This document shows positions 1 to 8,884 of a stretch of DNA of 64,000 nt, one piece after another. Position numbers and translations under genes: made by a program. Each line of letters opens with the position of its first letter. Positions within the stretch are counted from its first letter, which is position 1. Origin of the DNA: Mesorhizobium_B sp963522145 (GTDB lineage Bacteria; Pseudomonadota; Alphaproteobacteria; Rhizobiales; Rhizobiaceae); assembly GCA_963522145.1 (NCBI GenBank), contig CAUQXI010000011.1, positions 49,528 to 113,527 of the forward strand, written 5' to 3'. Below the pieces are notes generated by a model, which saw only the letters and a program-made list of their open reading frames with translations, was not told where the DNA came from and ran no database searches.

Positions 1-481
1 CAACACCGATGCGGAAGGCCGCCTCGTCCTGGCGGACGCGCTCTGGTATTGCAACGACCGGTTCCAGCCGGAGTTCATGGTCGATCTCGCGACGCTCACC
101 GGCGCGGTCATCGTGGCGCTCGGTCAAAACTACGCCGGGCTGTTTTCCAACAATGACGAACTGGCATCGCGCCTGACGGCAGCCGGCCTCGCCACGGAAG
201 AACGGGTATGGCGCCTGCCGATGGGGGCCGACTACGACAAGCTGATCGATTCCAAGAACGCCGACATGAAGAACATCGGCGGGCGCTACGGCGGTTCGAT
301 CACGGCGGCGCAGTTCCTCCAGCGCTTCGTCAAGGACACGCCCTGGGCCCATCTCGACATTGCGGGAACGGCCATGGGCTCGCCGTCAAGCGAGATCAGC
401 CAGTCCTGGGGCTCCGGCTTCGGCGTGCGGCTGCTCGACCGGCTGGTGCGCGACAACTACGAACCGGCGGCAGAGAGCTGA
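1..481 (+). CDS. pepA: Leucyl aminopeptidase (M17), C-terminal part
   Basis: This is the last 159 codons of a cytosolic M17 leucyl aminopeptidase; the 5' part lies outside the window and the reading frame begins at base 2. The first visible residues are NTDAEGRL, the family signature that supplies metal ligands and the catalytic Arg. The following blocks (MVDLATLTGA, ALGQNYAGLFSN, MKNIGGRYGGSITAAQFL, WAHLDIAGTA) are typical of the catalytic domain. The enzyme removes N-terminal residues from peptides with two divalent metals. The holC start follows 13 bases after the stop, an arrangement common in alphaproteobacteria. Identification is firm; only the missing N-terminus limits it. Confidence 0.95.
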   Translation, partial: NTDAEGRLVLADALWYCNDRFQPEFMVDLATLTGAVIVALGQNYAGLFSNNDELASRLTAAGLATEERVWRLPMGADYDKLIDSKNADMKNIGGRYGGSITAAQFLQRFVKDTPWAHLDIAGTAMGSPSSEISQSWGSGFGVRLLDRLVRDNYEPAAES

Positions 482-494
482 GGCAGGCCGAGGC

Positions 495-944
495 GTGACC
501 GAGGTCATGTTCTACCACCTGACCGAATCGACGCTCGAGGCGACGCTTCCCGGTCTTCTGGAGCGCAGCCTCAAGCGCGGGTGGCGGGCGGCGGTGCAAT
601 GCGGCTCGGCGGAGCGACGAGACGCGCTCGATACGCATCTCTGGAGCTTTCGGGACGACTCCTTTCTCGCCCATGGCCTCGACCGTGACCCTCATGTGAG
701 CGATCAGCCGATCATCCTGACGACAGAGGCGGTCAATCCGAACGGCGCCCAGGTGCGCTTCCTCGTGGACAATGCCGAACCGCCCGACCTGAGCGCCTAT
801 GAGCGCGCGGTGTTCCTGTTCGACGGTCATGACGCAACGCAGCTTGAAGGCGCGCGCGCCCAGTGGCAGGCCTTGAAGGCGGCAGGTCATGATGTGACCT
901 ACTGGCAGCAGACGGCTGACCGTCGCTGGGACCGCAAGGCGTGA
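495..944 (+). CDS. holC: DNA polymerase III chi subunit
   Basis: A 149-residue protein starting MTEVMFYHLTES, the usual opening of HolC (chi). Chi joins psi in the clamp-loader complex and binds single-stranded DNA-binding protein during replication. The GTG at 495 is preferred over the ATG at 507 because homologues begin with the MTEV block and a purine-rich stretch lies just upstream. The central part (ERRDALDTHLWSF, FLAHG, QPIILT) and the C-terminal AVFLFDG block fit the family. It follows pepA closely and is probably co-transcribed with it. Confidence 0.93.
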   Translation: MTEVMFYHLTESTLEATLPGLLERSLKRGWRAAVQCGSAERRDALDTHLWSFRDDSFLAHGLDRDPHVSDQPIILTTEAVNPNGAQVRFLVDNAEPPDLSAYERAVFLFDGHDATQLEGARAQWQALKAAGHDVTYWQQTADRRWDRKA

Positions 945-999
945 GCCTTGCACCGCCGTTCGGCCTGAACTTCGTGAAGCAAGAACTCCGGACAATTCG

Positions 1000-1632
1000 A
1001 TGCTGCGCTTTCTTTTTCTTCTGATCCTGTTGCTCGGGGCGGCCATCGGCTTCGGCTATGATCGCCTGGGGGACGAACTGTTTCCACGAGACGTGCTCGG
1101 CACCTGGCGGGTCTATGATGCAGCCGGCGGGTTTCGCGCGGTGGAAGCGCCGGTCAGCGGCAAAGATGCACCGATCACCGTCCTTCTGGACCTGACGCTG
1201 CCCGCGCCTGCCATACCTGAGGCTGGCGGTACGCTGGCGACGGTAACAGTGGCCCAAGCGGCGCGCACTCTGCTCGCCGAGCCGCTTCGCTTTGCGGATG
1301 GCCAGATCATCGACACGAATCCGCAAACCCCCGAGCGGGCATTCCGCATTGCAGCGGGCACGTTGCCGGCCGGTTCGGACGGACCCTTTACTGTGACTGT
1401 GGATCGCGGGGACACGGATCTTCCTCCGAACGCCACGATCGATCTTGTGCTGGAGCAGGGTGGCCTGCCCTACCGGGGCCGGGCGCAGCCGGTGGGCTAC
1501 GCCCTTCTGGCGCTGGGCTTCATCGGTTCCGTGCTCGCTTGGACCGGCGGCTCGCGCGCCCGGACGGAGCCGACCGCCCCGTCAGCGCGGCCTGCCAGGC
1601 GCTGGGGGCGGGACGGGGCCGACAGAAACTGA
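1000..1632 (+). CDS. Hypothetical membrane-anchored protein
   Basis: A 210-residue protein I do not recognise. Residues 2-19 form a strongly hydrophobic segment (signal anchor or signal peptide), and a second hydrophobic stretch lies near residues 163-182, followed by an Arg-rich tail. The 140-residue middle part is polar, rich in Val/Thr/Pro and lacks Cys, suggesting a beta-rich periplasmic domain held between two membrane segments. It lies 55 bases after holC on the same strand and converges on the ABC-F gene 25 bases downstream. GC-rich codon use matches its neighbours, so it is probably a real gene. No function is assigned. Confidence 0.7.
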   Translation: MLRFLFLLILLLGAAIGFGYDRLGDELFPRDVLGTWRVYDAAGGFRAVEAPVSGKDAPITVLLDLTLPAPAIPEAGGTLATVTVAQAARTLLAEPLRFADGQIIDTNPQTPERAFRIAAGTLPAGSDGPFTVTVDRGDTDLPPNATIDLVLEQGGLPYRGRAQPVGYALLALGFIGSVLAWTGGSRARTEPTAPSARPARRWGRDGADRN

Positions 1633-1657
1633 AAGCGCCGCGGGCCGACGACCTGCC

Positions 1658-3535
1658 TCAGCCGGCCGTCGCTTCCTCATACTGAGCGGAAAGCGTCAGC
1701 CAGCGCTCTTCCTGCGTGCTGATATTGCTGCCGAGCTCGGATCGCTCTTTTGCCAGTCTGGTCGCCTTGGCGGGCTCCTTGTCGTAGAGCGCGGGGTCGC
1801 CGAGTTCCGCCTCGATCGCGCCGAGCCGCTTGCGCAGGCGCTCCATCAGCGCTTCTGTCGCCTTGATCTCCTTGGCCAGCGGCTCGTTGGCGGCGCGCCG
1901 CTGCGCCGCCTCGCGCCGGCGATCGGACTTCGATGCCTTGTCCGCCTCGCGCCTTTCCCGCCGGTCCCCGCTGCTGCCCGTCACAAGCTGGCGATAATCG
2001 CCCAGATCACCGTCATAGGGCGCAACCGATCCGTCCTTCACCAGCCAGAGACGGTCCGCCGTCGCTTCGATCAGATGGCGATCGTGGCTGACCAGGATCA
2101 CCGCGCCGGGGAAATCGTTCAGTGCGTGGACCAGCTGCTCGCGGCTGTCGATGTCGAGATGGTTGGTCGGCTCGTCGAGGATGAACAGGTTCGGTCCGTC
2201 GAAGGCCGCAAGCCCCATCAGCAGCCGCGCCTTCTCGCCGCCCGAAAGGTCCTTGGCCTTGGTGTTCATCTTCTCCGTCGATAGGCCGAACTGCGCGACC
2301 TTGGCGCGTGCCTTCGACTCCGGCGCATCAGGCATCAGCCGTCGCACATGCTCATAGGCGTTCTCGTCCGGGCGCAGATCGTCAAGCTGGTGCTGTGCGA
2401 AGATGGAAACCTTCAGGCCGGGCGCCACGGTGATGGAGCCGGCCTCCTGCTTGAGCCGTCCGGCTAAGAGCTTGGCGAAGGTGGATTTGCCGTTGCCGTT
2501 CGCCCCCAGAAGCGCGATCCGGTCGTCCGCGTCCACGCGAAGCGTCAGCCGGTTCAATACCGGCTTGCCCGGCGCATAGCCGACATTCACGCCGTTCATC
2601 GCGATGATCGGAGAGGCGACGGTCTTTACCGGTTCGGGGAAGCTGAAGGGGCGCACCGTGTCGTTGCTCAACGCCGCAATCGGCTTCATGCGCTCAAGCG
2701 CCTTGATGCGCGACTGCGCCTGCCGGGCCTTGGAAGCCTTGGCGCGGAAGCGGTCAACGAAGCTTTGCAGGTGCTTGCGCTGCGCCTCCTGTTTCACCCG
2801 GCTCTTTTCCTGGAGGATGAGACTCTCCTCGCGCTGCCGCTCGAAGGAGTCGTAATTGCCGCGCCAGAACTGGAGCTTCTGGCTTTCGAGGTGGATGATC
2901 GAGGACACCGCGCGGTTGAGCAGATCGCGGTCATGGCTGATCAGGAGAACCGTGTTGGGATATCTCGCGACATAATTCTCGAGCCACAGCGTGCCTTCGA
3001 GGTCGAGATAGTTGGTCGGCTCGTCGAGCAGCAGAAGGTCGGGTTGGGCAAAGAGCACGGAAGCAAGCGCCACGCGCATCCGCCATCCGCCCGAGAACGA
3101 CGACGCGGGACGCCGTTGCGCCGCATCGTCGAATCCGAGACCCGCCAGGATGGTCGCAGCGCGCGACTCGGCCGAATGCGCGTCGATATCTGCGAGCCGA
3201 ATCTGGATCTCGGCGATGCGATGCGCATCCTTGGCGGTCTCGGCTTCCTCGAGCAGGGCCAGCCTTTCGGTGTCGGCCTTCAGCACGATCTCGATCAGCG
3301 CCTCCTCGGTGCCGGGAGCCTCCTGCGCCACCTGCCCGATGCGGGTGCTTTTCGGCAGGTCGATCGTGCCGGTTTCGGCAGACAGGTCACCGGTGATCGC
3401 CCGGAACAGCGTGGTCTTGCCGGTGCCGTTGCGCCCGACAAGGCCGGCCTTGGTTCCGGCGGGAAGCGTGAGCGAGGCATGGTCCAGCAGAAGGCGGCCG
3501 GCCATGCGGAGCGAGAGATCGGAAATCGTCAGCAT
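1658..3535 (-). CDS. ABC-F family ATPase (translation factor type)
   Basis: A soluble protein of 625 residues with two ABC ATPase domains and no membrane segments, hence class ABC-F. Domain 1 has Walker A GRNGTGKT (residues 34-41), signature SFSGGWRMR and Walker B LLLDEPTNYLD. Domain 2 has Walker A GANGNGKS near residue 345, signature DLSGGEKAR and FILDEPTNHLD. The linker between them is charged, and the C-terminus (after about 530) is a Lys/Glu/Arg-rich coiled coil. ABC-F proteins bind the ribosomal E site and relieve stalled or quinolone/antibiotic-blocked ribosomes, or act in assembly; which role applies here cannot be told. The ATG at 3535 (MLTISDLSLR) is chosen over an upstream in-frame start because the first domain begins there. 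Confidence 0.93.
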   Translation of the reverse strand: MLTISDLSLRMAGRLLLDHASLTLPAGTKAGLVGRNGTGKTTLFRAITGDLSAETGTIDLPKSTRIGQVAQEAPGTEEALIEIVLKADTERLALLEEAETAKDAHRIAEIQIRLADIDAHSAESRAATILAGLGFDDAAQRRPASSFSGGWRMRVALASVLFAQPDLLLLDEPTNYLDLEGTLWLENYVARYPNTVLLISHDRDLLNRAVSSIIHLESQKLQFWRGNYDSFERQREESLILQEKSRVKQEAQRKHLQSFVDRFRAKASKARQAQSRIKALERMKPIAALSNDTVRPFSFPEPVKTVASPIIAMNGVNVGYAPGKPVLNRLTLRVDADDRIALLGANGNGKSTFAKLLAGRLKQEAGSITVAPGLKVSIFAQHQLDDLRPDENAYEHVRRLMPDAPESKARAKVAQFGLSTEKMNTKAKDLSGGEKARLLMGLAAFDGPNLFILDEPTNHLDIDSREQLVHALNDFPGAVILVSHDRHLIEATADRLWLVKDGSVAPYDGDLGDYRQLVTGSSGDRRERREADKASKSDRRREAAQRRAANEPLAKEIKATEALMERLRKRLGAIEAELGDPALYDKEPAKATRLAKERSELGSNISTQEERWLTLSAQYEEATAG

Positions 3536-3580
3536 GTGCGGGCTTTTGACCGCCGCGGCCGGAAAGCGCAAGCGGCATGG

Positions 3581-3612
3581 AAAAAGGCCCGCCGGATAAT
3601 CCGGCGGGCCTT
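3581..3612 (-). terminator. Rho-independent terminator of the glycine-repeat gene
   Basis: A perfect 12-bp stem (3584-3595 paired with 3601-3612) with a 5-base loop. Read on the minus strand it ends in a run of five T. It lies 31 bases after the stop of the minus-strand repeat protein and before the ABC-F start. Confidence 0.88.
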
Positions 3613-3643
3613 CAGTTAGAGTTCTGTGCAGTATGATCGCGGA

Positions 3644-4597
3644 TCAGCGCGACGCGGAGGCGCAGAGACCCACCAGCGCACTGTCATAGGCCGACGGATC
3701 AGCCATGATGTCGGTGCAACGCTTCTTCATCTTGGCGGCGGTGGTGCGGCCATTGTCGTTGCCGCGAGCCGTCATGCCCGAGGAAGGGTTCCGAGTGCCG
3801 GGATTCTGGCCGACTCCCGTGCCGCCACCGGGGTTGGTGCCGTTCCCGCCGCCGTTTCCGCGCCCGCCGCCGATACCAAGGTCGATATTGGCGCCAACGG
3901 CATTGCCCGCGGTGGCATTCACATTGGCGCGCACCCCACGACGTCCGCCGATCGCTGCGTTCACATTGGCGTCGACACCGCGCCGTCCGCCGACATTCGC
4001 GTCTGCATTGGCGCGGATGCCGCGGCGACCACCGACCGAAGCGGTCACGTCTGCATCCACGCCGCGCGTTCCACCGACATTCGCATCCACATCGGCGTTA
4101 ATGCCGCGACGGCCGCCGAGCGAAATGTCAACGTTAGCGTCGGGCCCCGAGATGCGCGGGCTGCGAAGACGATTGGCTGCGGGCTCGCGCTGCCCCAAGC
4201 GAACCTTAGCTCGCGCTGCCGTGCCTGCCTGCCCGCCGACCGTGGCATCCACGTCGGCGTCGACCCCGTTGGCCCTGCCGGCCGAGGCTGTCGCACCGGC
4301 ATTGACGCCACGTGATCCACCCACGGAGGCACCAACACCGGCATTCACGCCGCCTGCACCGCCGACTGACGCACCCACTCCGGCACCCATGCCCCTGGAG
4401 CCGCCCACGCTTGCACCCACGCCTGCACCTAATCCGCCGCTACGACCGCCGCCCAGACCCGCGCCTGCGCTCACACCGCCGCTGCCGCCGACGCTCACAC
4501 CAGCGCTAAGGCCGCCGGACTGCGCAGGCATAGCGAGAGAAAGAAGGATGGTTCCACACGCCAGGGCTGCTGAAAACTTCGACTTGATGATCGTCAT
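3644..4597 (-). CDS. Secreted glycine-rich protein with 14-residue repeats
   Basis: A 317-residue protein with a Sec signal peptide (residues 1-27, ending MPAQS). The mature part is built of 14-residue repeats of the form V-G-G-x-R-G-V-x-A-x-V-x-A-x. Repeat starts fall in register at residues 36, 50, 64, 78, 92, 106 and 120, then after a basic spacer (125-159) at 160, 174, 188, 202, 216 and 230. The first block is Gly/Ser/Asn-rich and uncharged; the second carries Arg pairs and Asp. The C-terminus (about 285-317) is a separate small domain with Cys294 and Cys312. The alternating small/Val pattern suggests stacked beta strands, a guess from composition only. It is monocistronic with its own terminator. 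I cannot name a function; a surface or matrix protein is plausible. Confidence 0.8.
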   Translation of the reverse strand: MTIIKSKFSAALACGTILLSLAMPAQSGGLSAGVSVGGSGGVSAGAGLGGGRSGGLGAGVGASVGGSRGMGAGVGASVGGAGGVNAGVGASVGGSRGVNAGATASAGRANGVDADVDATVGGQAGTAARAKVRLGQREPAANRLRSPRISGPDANVDISLGGRRGINADVDANVGGTRGVDADVTASVGGRRGIRANADANVGGRRGVDANVNAAIGGRRGVRANVNATAGNAVGANIDLGIGGGRGNGGGNGTNPGGGTGVGQNPGTRNPSSGMTARGNDNGRTTAAKMKKRCTDIMADPSAYDSALVGLCASASR

Positions 4598-4774
4598 GCT
4601 ACGCTCCCTTTAGTTGCATTCGGGATCGGCTAACCCGTCCCCTGCTGGCATCAATAAGAGCAATGGAAAACGACGGTTCCAGGAGAGAACTGAACGTAGT
4701 TACAGACGTTTGAAGCGTGTCGCTAAAGATTTAAAGGCACTGCTGACCCAAGCTGGCTAACGGTTTTGATGGTT

Positions 4775-5287
4775 TCAGGCGAAGCTTCGTCCCTCCTCCG
4801 TGCGCTGGAAAGCGATCAGGTCGAGCCCTGTGGAAGGACGGCCGAGCACCGTCAGGATCATATGAGCTTGTCCGCGATGATGCGTCTGGTGGTTGAACAG
4901 GTGGTGGAGGGCAGGCGCCAGTCGCTGGGATATGGTGCGCATGTCGCTAATGGTCGTGTAGCTGAAGCGACCGCCGAACGCCTCGCCAGCGAGACTCTCG
5001 ATCCATCGCGCGATCCGCTCATCCTCTGCCTGCCTTGCGCGACGCAGATCGGCGAAGTCCTCGTGCAAGATGATGTCGAGCGAAGGGGGAGCGGCACCTT
5101 CGCCCGTGAAGCGGTGAAGCCAGATGCGATCCGTCACGAGGAGGTGGTTGAGCGTTCCCATCATCGAGCGGAAGAACGCTCCCGTGTCGCGCTGCCACTC
5201 TTCCCCGGTGAGGTCCGCCGCCGCCTCATAGATGCGGGTATTGGCCCAGCGGTTATACGCGGCCATCATCAGGAAATGTCGTTTCAT
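4775..5287 (-). CDS. DinB family protein (putative metal-dependent)
   Basis: A 170-residue protein of the DinB/YfiT-like four-helix fold. The start MKRHFLMMAAYNRWAN is the typical first helix. The family's three histidine metal ligands can be matched to the LNHLL motif (first third) and to HHLFNHQTHHRGQ in the last third. Members include thiol-dependent transferases and damage-induced proteins of unknown substrate. An upstream in-frame start would add 49 unrelated residues, so the ATG at 5287 is used. It is divergent from the glutathione S-transferase gene, with 57 bases between the two starts. Confidence 0.9.
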   Translation of the reverse strand: MKRHFLMMAAYNRWANTRIYEAAADLTGEEWQRDTGAFFRSMMGTLNHLLVTDRIWLHRFTGEGAAPPSLDIILHEDFADLRRARQAEDERIARWIESLAGEAFGGRFSYTTISDMRTISQRLAPALHHLFNHQTHHRGQAHMILTVLGRPSTGLDLIAFQRTEEGRSFA

Positions 5288-5344
5288 CGTCGGTGCTTCC
5301 GGTGCAGGATGCGGTTTCTCTAATGCCTCGTGAAAGGTCCTGCT

Positions 5345-6034
5345 ATGGCCATCCTGCTTTACGATCTCGTCGGGGCTGACGCCGATCGCCCGTTCAGCCC
5401 TCACTGCTGGAAGGCGAAGATGGCTCTCGCTCACAAGGGTCTCGACTTCCAGTCGGTGCCGACGCGGTTTCTCGACGTTCCCTCAGTCGAGGATGGCGCT
5501 CGTACCATTCCTGTGATCCGCGATGGCGCTCGTGTCGTGGCGGACTCGTTCGAGATCGCGCTCTATCTCGACCGCGCCTATCCGGAACGTCCAAGCCTGT
5601 TTGGTGGGGCGGGAGGGGAGGCGATGGCGCGGATGATCGAGCGCTGGTCGCAGACCATCCTCCATCCGCCGCTCGGGGAAGGGGTGCTGAACGAGATCTT
5701 CGCCATGCAGGATGAGCCGAACAAGGCCTACTTCCGCAGAAGCCGCGAGGCGCGATATGGCAGGCCGCTGGAGGAGGTAGGCACGGATCGAGAAGGGCGT
5801 CTGTCGGCATTCCGCGCCTCGCTTGAACCGCTCCGCAGCACTTTATCCTTCCAGCGGTGGATCGGCGGAGAGGCGCCTCTATTCCCGGATTACATCGTCT
5901 TCGGCGCGCTCCAATGGGCGCGGGTCACCTCCTCGTTCGAGTTCCTCGATCCATCCGATCCCGTCGCCGAGTGGTTCGAGCGCTGCCTCGATCTTTACAA
6001 CGGGCTCGGCCGCGCTGTGCCTGCCGCGGCCTGA
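5345..6034 (+). CDS. Glutathione S-transferase family protein
   Basis: A 229-residue cytosolic GST. The thioredoxin-fold N-domain (residues 1-80) has FSPHCWKAKMALAHKGLDF, the conserved cis-Pro region TIPVIRD and the glutathione gamma-glutamyl binding DSFEIALYLD. An all-helical C-domain follows. The N-terminal motif is of the kind seen in beta-etherase/LigE-like GSTs, but the substrate cannot be inferred. The ATG at 5345 is preceded at 7 bases by GAAAGG; the earlier GTG at 5330 has no such site. Confidence 0.9.
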   Translation: MAILLYDLVGADADRPFSPHCWKAKMALAHKGLDFQSVPTRFLDVPSVEDGARTIPVIRDGARVVADSFEIALYLDRAYPERPSLFGGAGGEAMARMIERWSQTILHPPLGEGVLNEIFAMQDEPNKAYFRRSREARYGRPLEEVGTDREGRLSAFRASLEPLRSTLSFQRWIGGEAPLFPDYIVFGALQWARVTSSFEFLDPSDPVAEWFERCLDLYNGLGRAVPAAA

Positions 6035-6110
6035 AGCGCTCTTGGCAAGGCGCGGGCCCTTGCCTATAGACCGCGCCTGACCAACCCATTGCGATTGAAG
6101 AGGAAGTTTC

Positions 6111-6533
6111 ATGGCAACCGAGCGCACCTTCTCCATGATCAAGCCGGACGCGACGCGCCGCAACCTGACCGGCGCCATCACTGCCATGCTGGAAGAGGCC
6201 GGGCTGCGCGTTGTCGCAAGCCGCCGGGTGTGGATGAGCCGGCGCGATGCGGAAGGCTTCTACGCGGTACATCGCGGTCGCCCGTTCTTTGAAGAGCTGT
6301 GCGAGTCCATGTCGTCCGGACCGACAGTGGTTCAGGTCCTCGAAGGAGAAAACGCCATCGCCCGCAATCGCGAGGTCATGGGAGCGACGAACCCCGCCAA
6401 CGCCGATGAGGGCACGATCCGCAAGGTGCATGCGCTGTCGATCGGCGAGAACTCCGTGCATGGTTCGGATGCGCCCGAAACGGCCCGCGAGGAGATCGCC
6501 TACTGGTTCTCCCAGACCGAAGTGGTCGGTTGA
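6111..6533 (+). CDS. ndk: Nucleoside diphosphate kinase
   Basis: A 140-residue Ndk that transfers the gamma phosphate of ATP to other (d)NDPs by a phosphohistidine intermediate. The start MATERTFSMIKPDATRRN is canonical, and the active-site block NSVHGSD places the catalytic His at residue 117. GATNPANADEGTIR is the usual nucleotide-binding loop. Length is normal for the bacterial tetrameric enzyme. A GAGGAAG ribosome-binding site precedes the ATG. Confidence 0.97.
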   Translation: MATERTFSMIKPDATRRNLTGAITAMLEEAGLRVVASRRVWMSRRDAEGFYAVHRGRPFFEELCESMSSGPTVVQVLEGENAIARNREVMGATNPANADEGTIRKVHALSIGENSVHGSDAPETAREEIAYWFSQTEVVG

Positions 6534-6545
6534 GCCGAACGAGCA

Positions 6546-8786
6546 TTACGCCGTCAGGGCGATCTGCGGATTCGAGGGCAGTTCCGGCACACTGTGTTGT
6601 CCGATGAAGTCACGGAAGACCGTGGCTGTCATCGCCGGCGCATAGATATAGCCTTGGAAGTAGTCGCATCCGAAGGCGCGCAGGAAGGTTTCCTGCCGGA
6701 TATTCTCTACATGCTCGGCGACGGCCTTGAGGCCGAGCATGCGCGCCATGGCCAGGATCGTCTTGACGAGCGCACGGTTTCCGTCGCCTGTCTCGATGTC
6801 GTGGACGAAGCTGCCGTCGATCTTGATCTCGTCGATCGGCAGGCGCTTCAGGAGCGCGATGGACGAGTATCCCGTTCCGAAATCGTCGAGCGAGAGCCGG
6901 ACGCCGAGCCTCTTGATCTCGCTCATCTGAGCGGCGATATGCGTGTGGTCACGTGCCATGATGCTTTCCGTCAGTTCGAGCGTCAGCATCGTCGCATCCA
7001 CCTTGAAGCGATCGATGAGGCTCTTCACCACCGACACGAAGCTCTTGTCCGCAAATGATCGCGCGCCGACATTGAGCGCCAGCCGCAGGCCGGATGTCGC
7101 GGGATGGCTCTGCCACTCCGCCAGCACCGCAAAGCCCTTTTCGAGCACAAGCGTCGCCAGTTCCCCGCTCAGGCCGAACTGATCGGCCAGAGGCATGAAT
7201 TCGTCGGGCATGATAAGCCCGCGAGTGGGATGATCCCAGCGAACCAGTGCCTCCGCGCCGTAGATCCGGCGGTTGTCGTCCATCTGAGGCTGAAGATGCA
7301 GCGTCATCCGCTTCGCCGCGATGGCGGCACGCAGTTCGCCGAGCATTCGGAACCGCTCTGCTTCCCGCTGCATGGCGGCTGGATCGAACAAGGCGAGGCC
7401 GTTTCGCCCGGCCACCTTCGCCTGATACATGGCAAGGTCTGCCCGCTTGAGAATGTCGTCCACACGTCGCTCCTGACGCGCGAACACCACAACGCCGATG
7501 CTGGCCGAGCCGAGGTGAACAACCTCGTCCAGCGTGAACTGCATCTGCAGCGCCGCCAGGATTCGGTTGCCGATGGCGATCGCATCGCGCGTCGCGTGCA
7601 TGTGCTCGGCCTGTGGCTCGCCCAGGAGAACGACGAATTCGTCACCGCCTATACGCGCAACCGTATCTTTCTCCCCCGCGCATTGGCGCAGCCGCTCGGC
7701 CACCTGGACGAGATACGCGTCGCCGACGTCGTGGCCATGGGTATCGTTGAGCGTCTTGAAATTATCGAGGTCGATGAAAAGGAGAACGCCATGACCGGCA
7801 TCTTCGCCGCGAACACCGGTTTCCTCCATCATTCGCTTGAGGAACATGCGCCGGTTCGGCAGCTTGGTGAGCGGGTCCATATAGGCCAGCTCTGCGATCT
7901 CCATTTCCTGACGCTTGCGCGAGGAAACATCTGAAAGGTAGCCATACCAGACCAGAGCGTTGCCGGCTCGCTGCGGACTGGCGCTGATACGCAGCCAGCG
8001 CTCCTCGCCGTCCTTCGATCGGATGCGGAACTCGGTCTCCCAGTGGGTCAGTGTTCGCGCGGCTGCTGTCAGCGATTTAAGATAGTCGTCGCGGTCATCG
8101 TCCACGATCAGGCTGTCGAAGAAGGTGGGATCGGCCACATGCTTGGCATGGGCATAGCCTGTAAGCCGGGTGACGCCGCGACTGAGATAAACGGCGCGGG
8201 GCGGCGCTCCATCGGGCACTTCGATCTGGAACAGCGCACCGGGCAGTTCGCTCGTCAGCTTCTGAAAGCGCTGCTCCAGGTTCAGCCGCACGACCGTCTC
8301 GCTGATATCGCGGACCGAGCCCTCGTAGAAAAGCGGCCTTCCCGTTCTCTTGTGCGTGACGAGCCGTGCCGATTCCGTGATCCAGATGCGCTCCCGGGTC
8401 TTGTGCCTGTAAATCTCGGACACGAAGTCGTCGACCCGTCCGTGTTCCTTGAGAAGCGCCTGGAACTCGGCCCGCCGGCCAGGATCGACATACCACTCGA
8501 TGCCGATATCCTTTACCGCCGCCAGCATTTCGTCTTCGCTGCGGTAGCCGTTGAGCTTCACCAAGGCAGCATTGGCGCTGATCTGTCGCCCGTCCGGCGC
8601 GGAGCGGTAAATTCCCTCCGACAGGTTGTCGATCAGCGCGGCGGATTCGCTCTGTTCCTGAAGCTTGTCGCGGTAAAGGCTGCGATAGTGGAGGACCCCT
8701 CCTGCGAGACCCACCGTCGAAAGGAGCGTCAGTGCAGGCAGGATCGAATGCTCCAGGCGTAAGCCTTCAGCGATGAGGGATAACAC
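6546..8786 (-). CDS. PAS-PAS-GGDEF-EAL c-di-GMP signalling protein
   Basis: About 746 residues from a GTG at 8786; a GTG at 8909 would add 41 residues and overlap moaE. Order of parts: one membrane segment (about 14-35), a PAS/PAC unit (about 50-165), a second PAS/PAC unit (about 172-294), a GGDEF domain (about 304-464, motif RIGGDEF) and an EAL domain (about 475-730). The EAL domain keeps EALVRW, ELTES, DDFGTGYSS, IKIDGSF and the C-terminal FQGY, so both cyclase and phosphodiesterase activities are possible. The GGDEF inhibitory site, normally RxxD, reads GEKD and looks degenerate. It probably links a sensed redox or ligand cue to motility or biofilm. It converges on ndk with 12 bases between stops. 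Confidence 0.9.
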   Translation of the reverse strand: MLSLIAEGLRLEHSILPALTLLSTVGLAGGVLHYRSLYRDKLQEQSESAALIDNLSEGIYRSAPDGRQISANAALVKLNGYRSEDEMLAAVKDIGIEWYVDPGRRAEFQALLKEHGRVDDFVSEIYRHKTRERIWITESARLVTHKRTGRPLFYEGSVRDISETVVRLNLEQRFQKLTSELPGALFQIEVPDGAPPRAVYLSRGVTRLTGYAHAKHVADPTFFDSLIVDDDRDDYLKSLTAAARTLTHWETEFRIRSKDGEERWLRISASPQRAGNALVWYGYLSDVSSRKRQEMEIAELAYMDPLTKLPNRRMFLKRMMEETGVRGEDAGHGVLLFIDLDNFKTLNDTHGHDVGDAYLVQVAERLRQCAGEKDTVARIGGDEFVVLLGEPQAEHMHATRDAIAIGNRILAALQMQFTLDEVVHLGSASIGVVVFARQERRVDDILKRADLAMYQAKVAGRNGLALFDPAAMQREAERFRMLGELRAAIAAKRMTLHLQPQMDDNRRIYGAEALVRWDHPTRGLIMPDEFMPLADQFGLSGELATLVLEKGFAVLAEWQSHPATSGLRLALNVGARSFADKSFVSVVKSLIDRFKVDATMLTLELTESIMARDHTHIAAQMSEIKRLGVRLSLDDFGTGYSSIALLKRLPIDEIKIDGSFVHDIETGDGNRALVKTILAMARMLGLKAVAEHVENIRQETFLRAFGCDYFQGYIYAPAMTATVFRDFIGQHSVPELPSNPQIALTA

Positions 8787-8884
8787 TCGCGGCCCCGCTT
8801 GGTTTGCTCGCGCGAACCTAGGAAAAACAGGGTTTCCAAAACAATAAAGCCGGCGCAGCGCTCCAGCGTAAGGTTGACAGTGTT

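Noticed and set aside
3860..4500. Regularly repeated DNA resembling a CRISPR array
   Set aside because: The period is 42 bases with no unique spacers; it is the coding repeat of the secreted protein.
3705..4613. A Pro-rich 302-residue plus-strand frame
   Set aside because: It is the antisense reading of the Gly-rich repeats. The minus-strand frame has the signal peptide and the terminator.
8781..8884. A terminator after moaE from the imperfect inverted repeat near 8870-8893
   Set aside because: The stem has a mismatch and a two-base loop, and there is no T-run; it also overlaps the moaE end.
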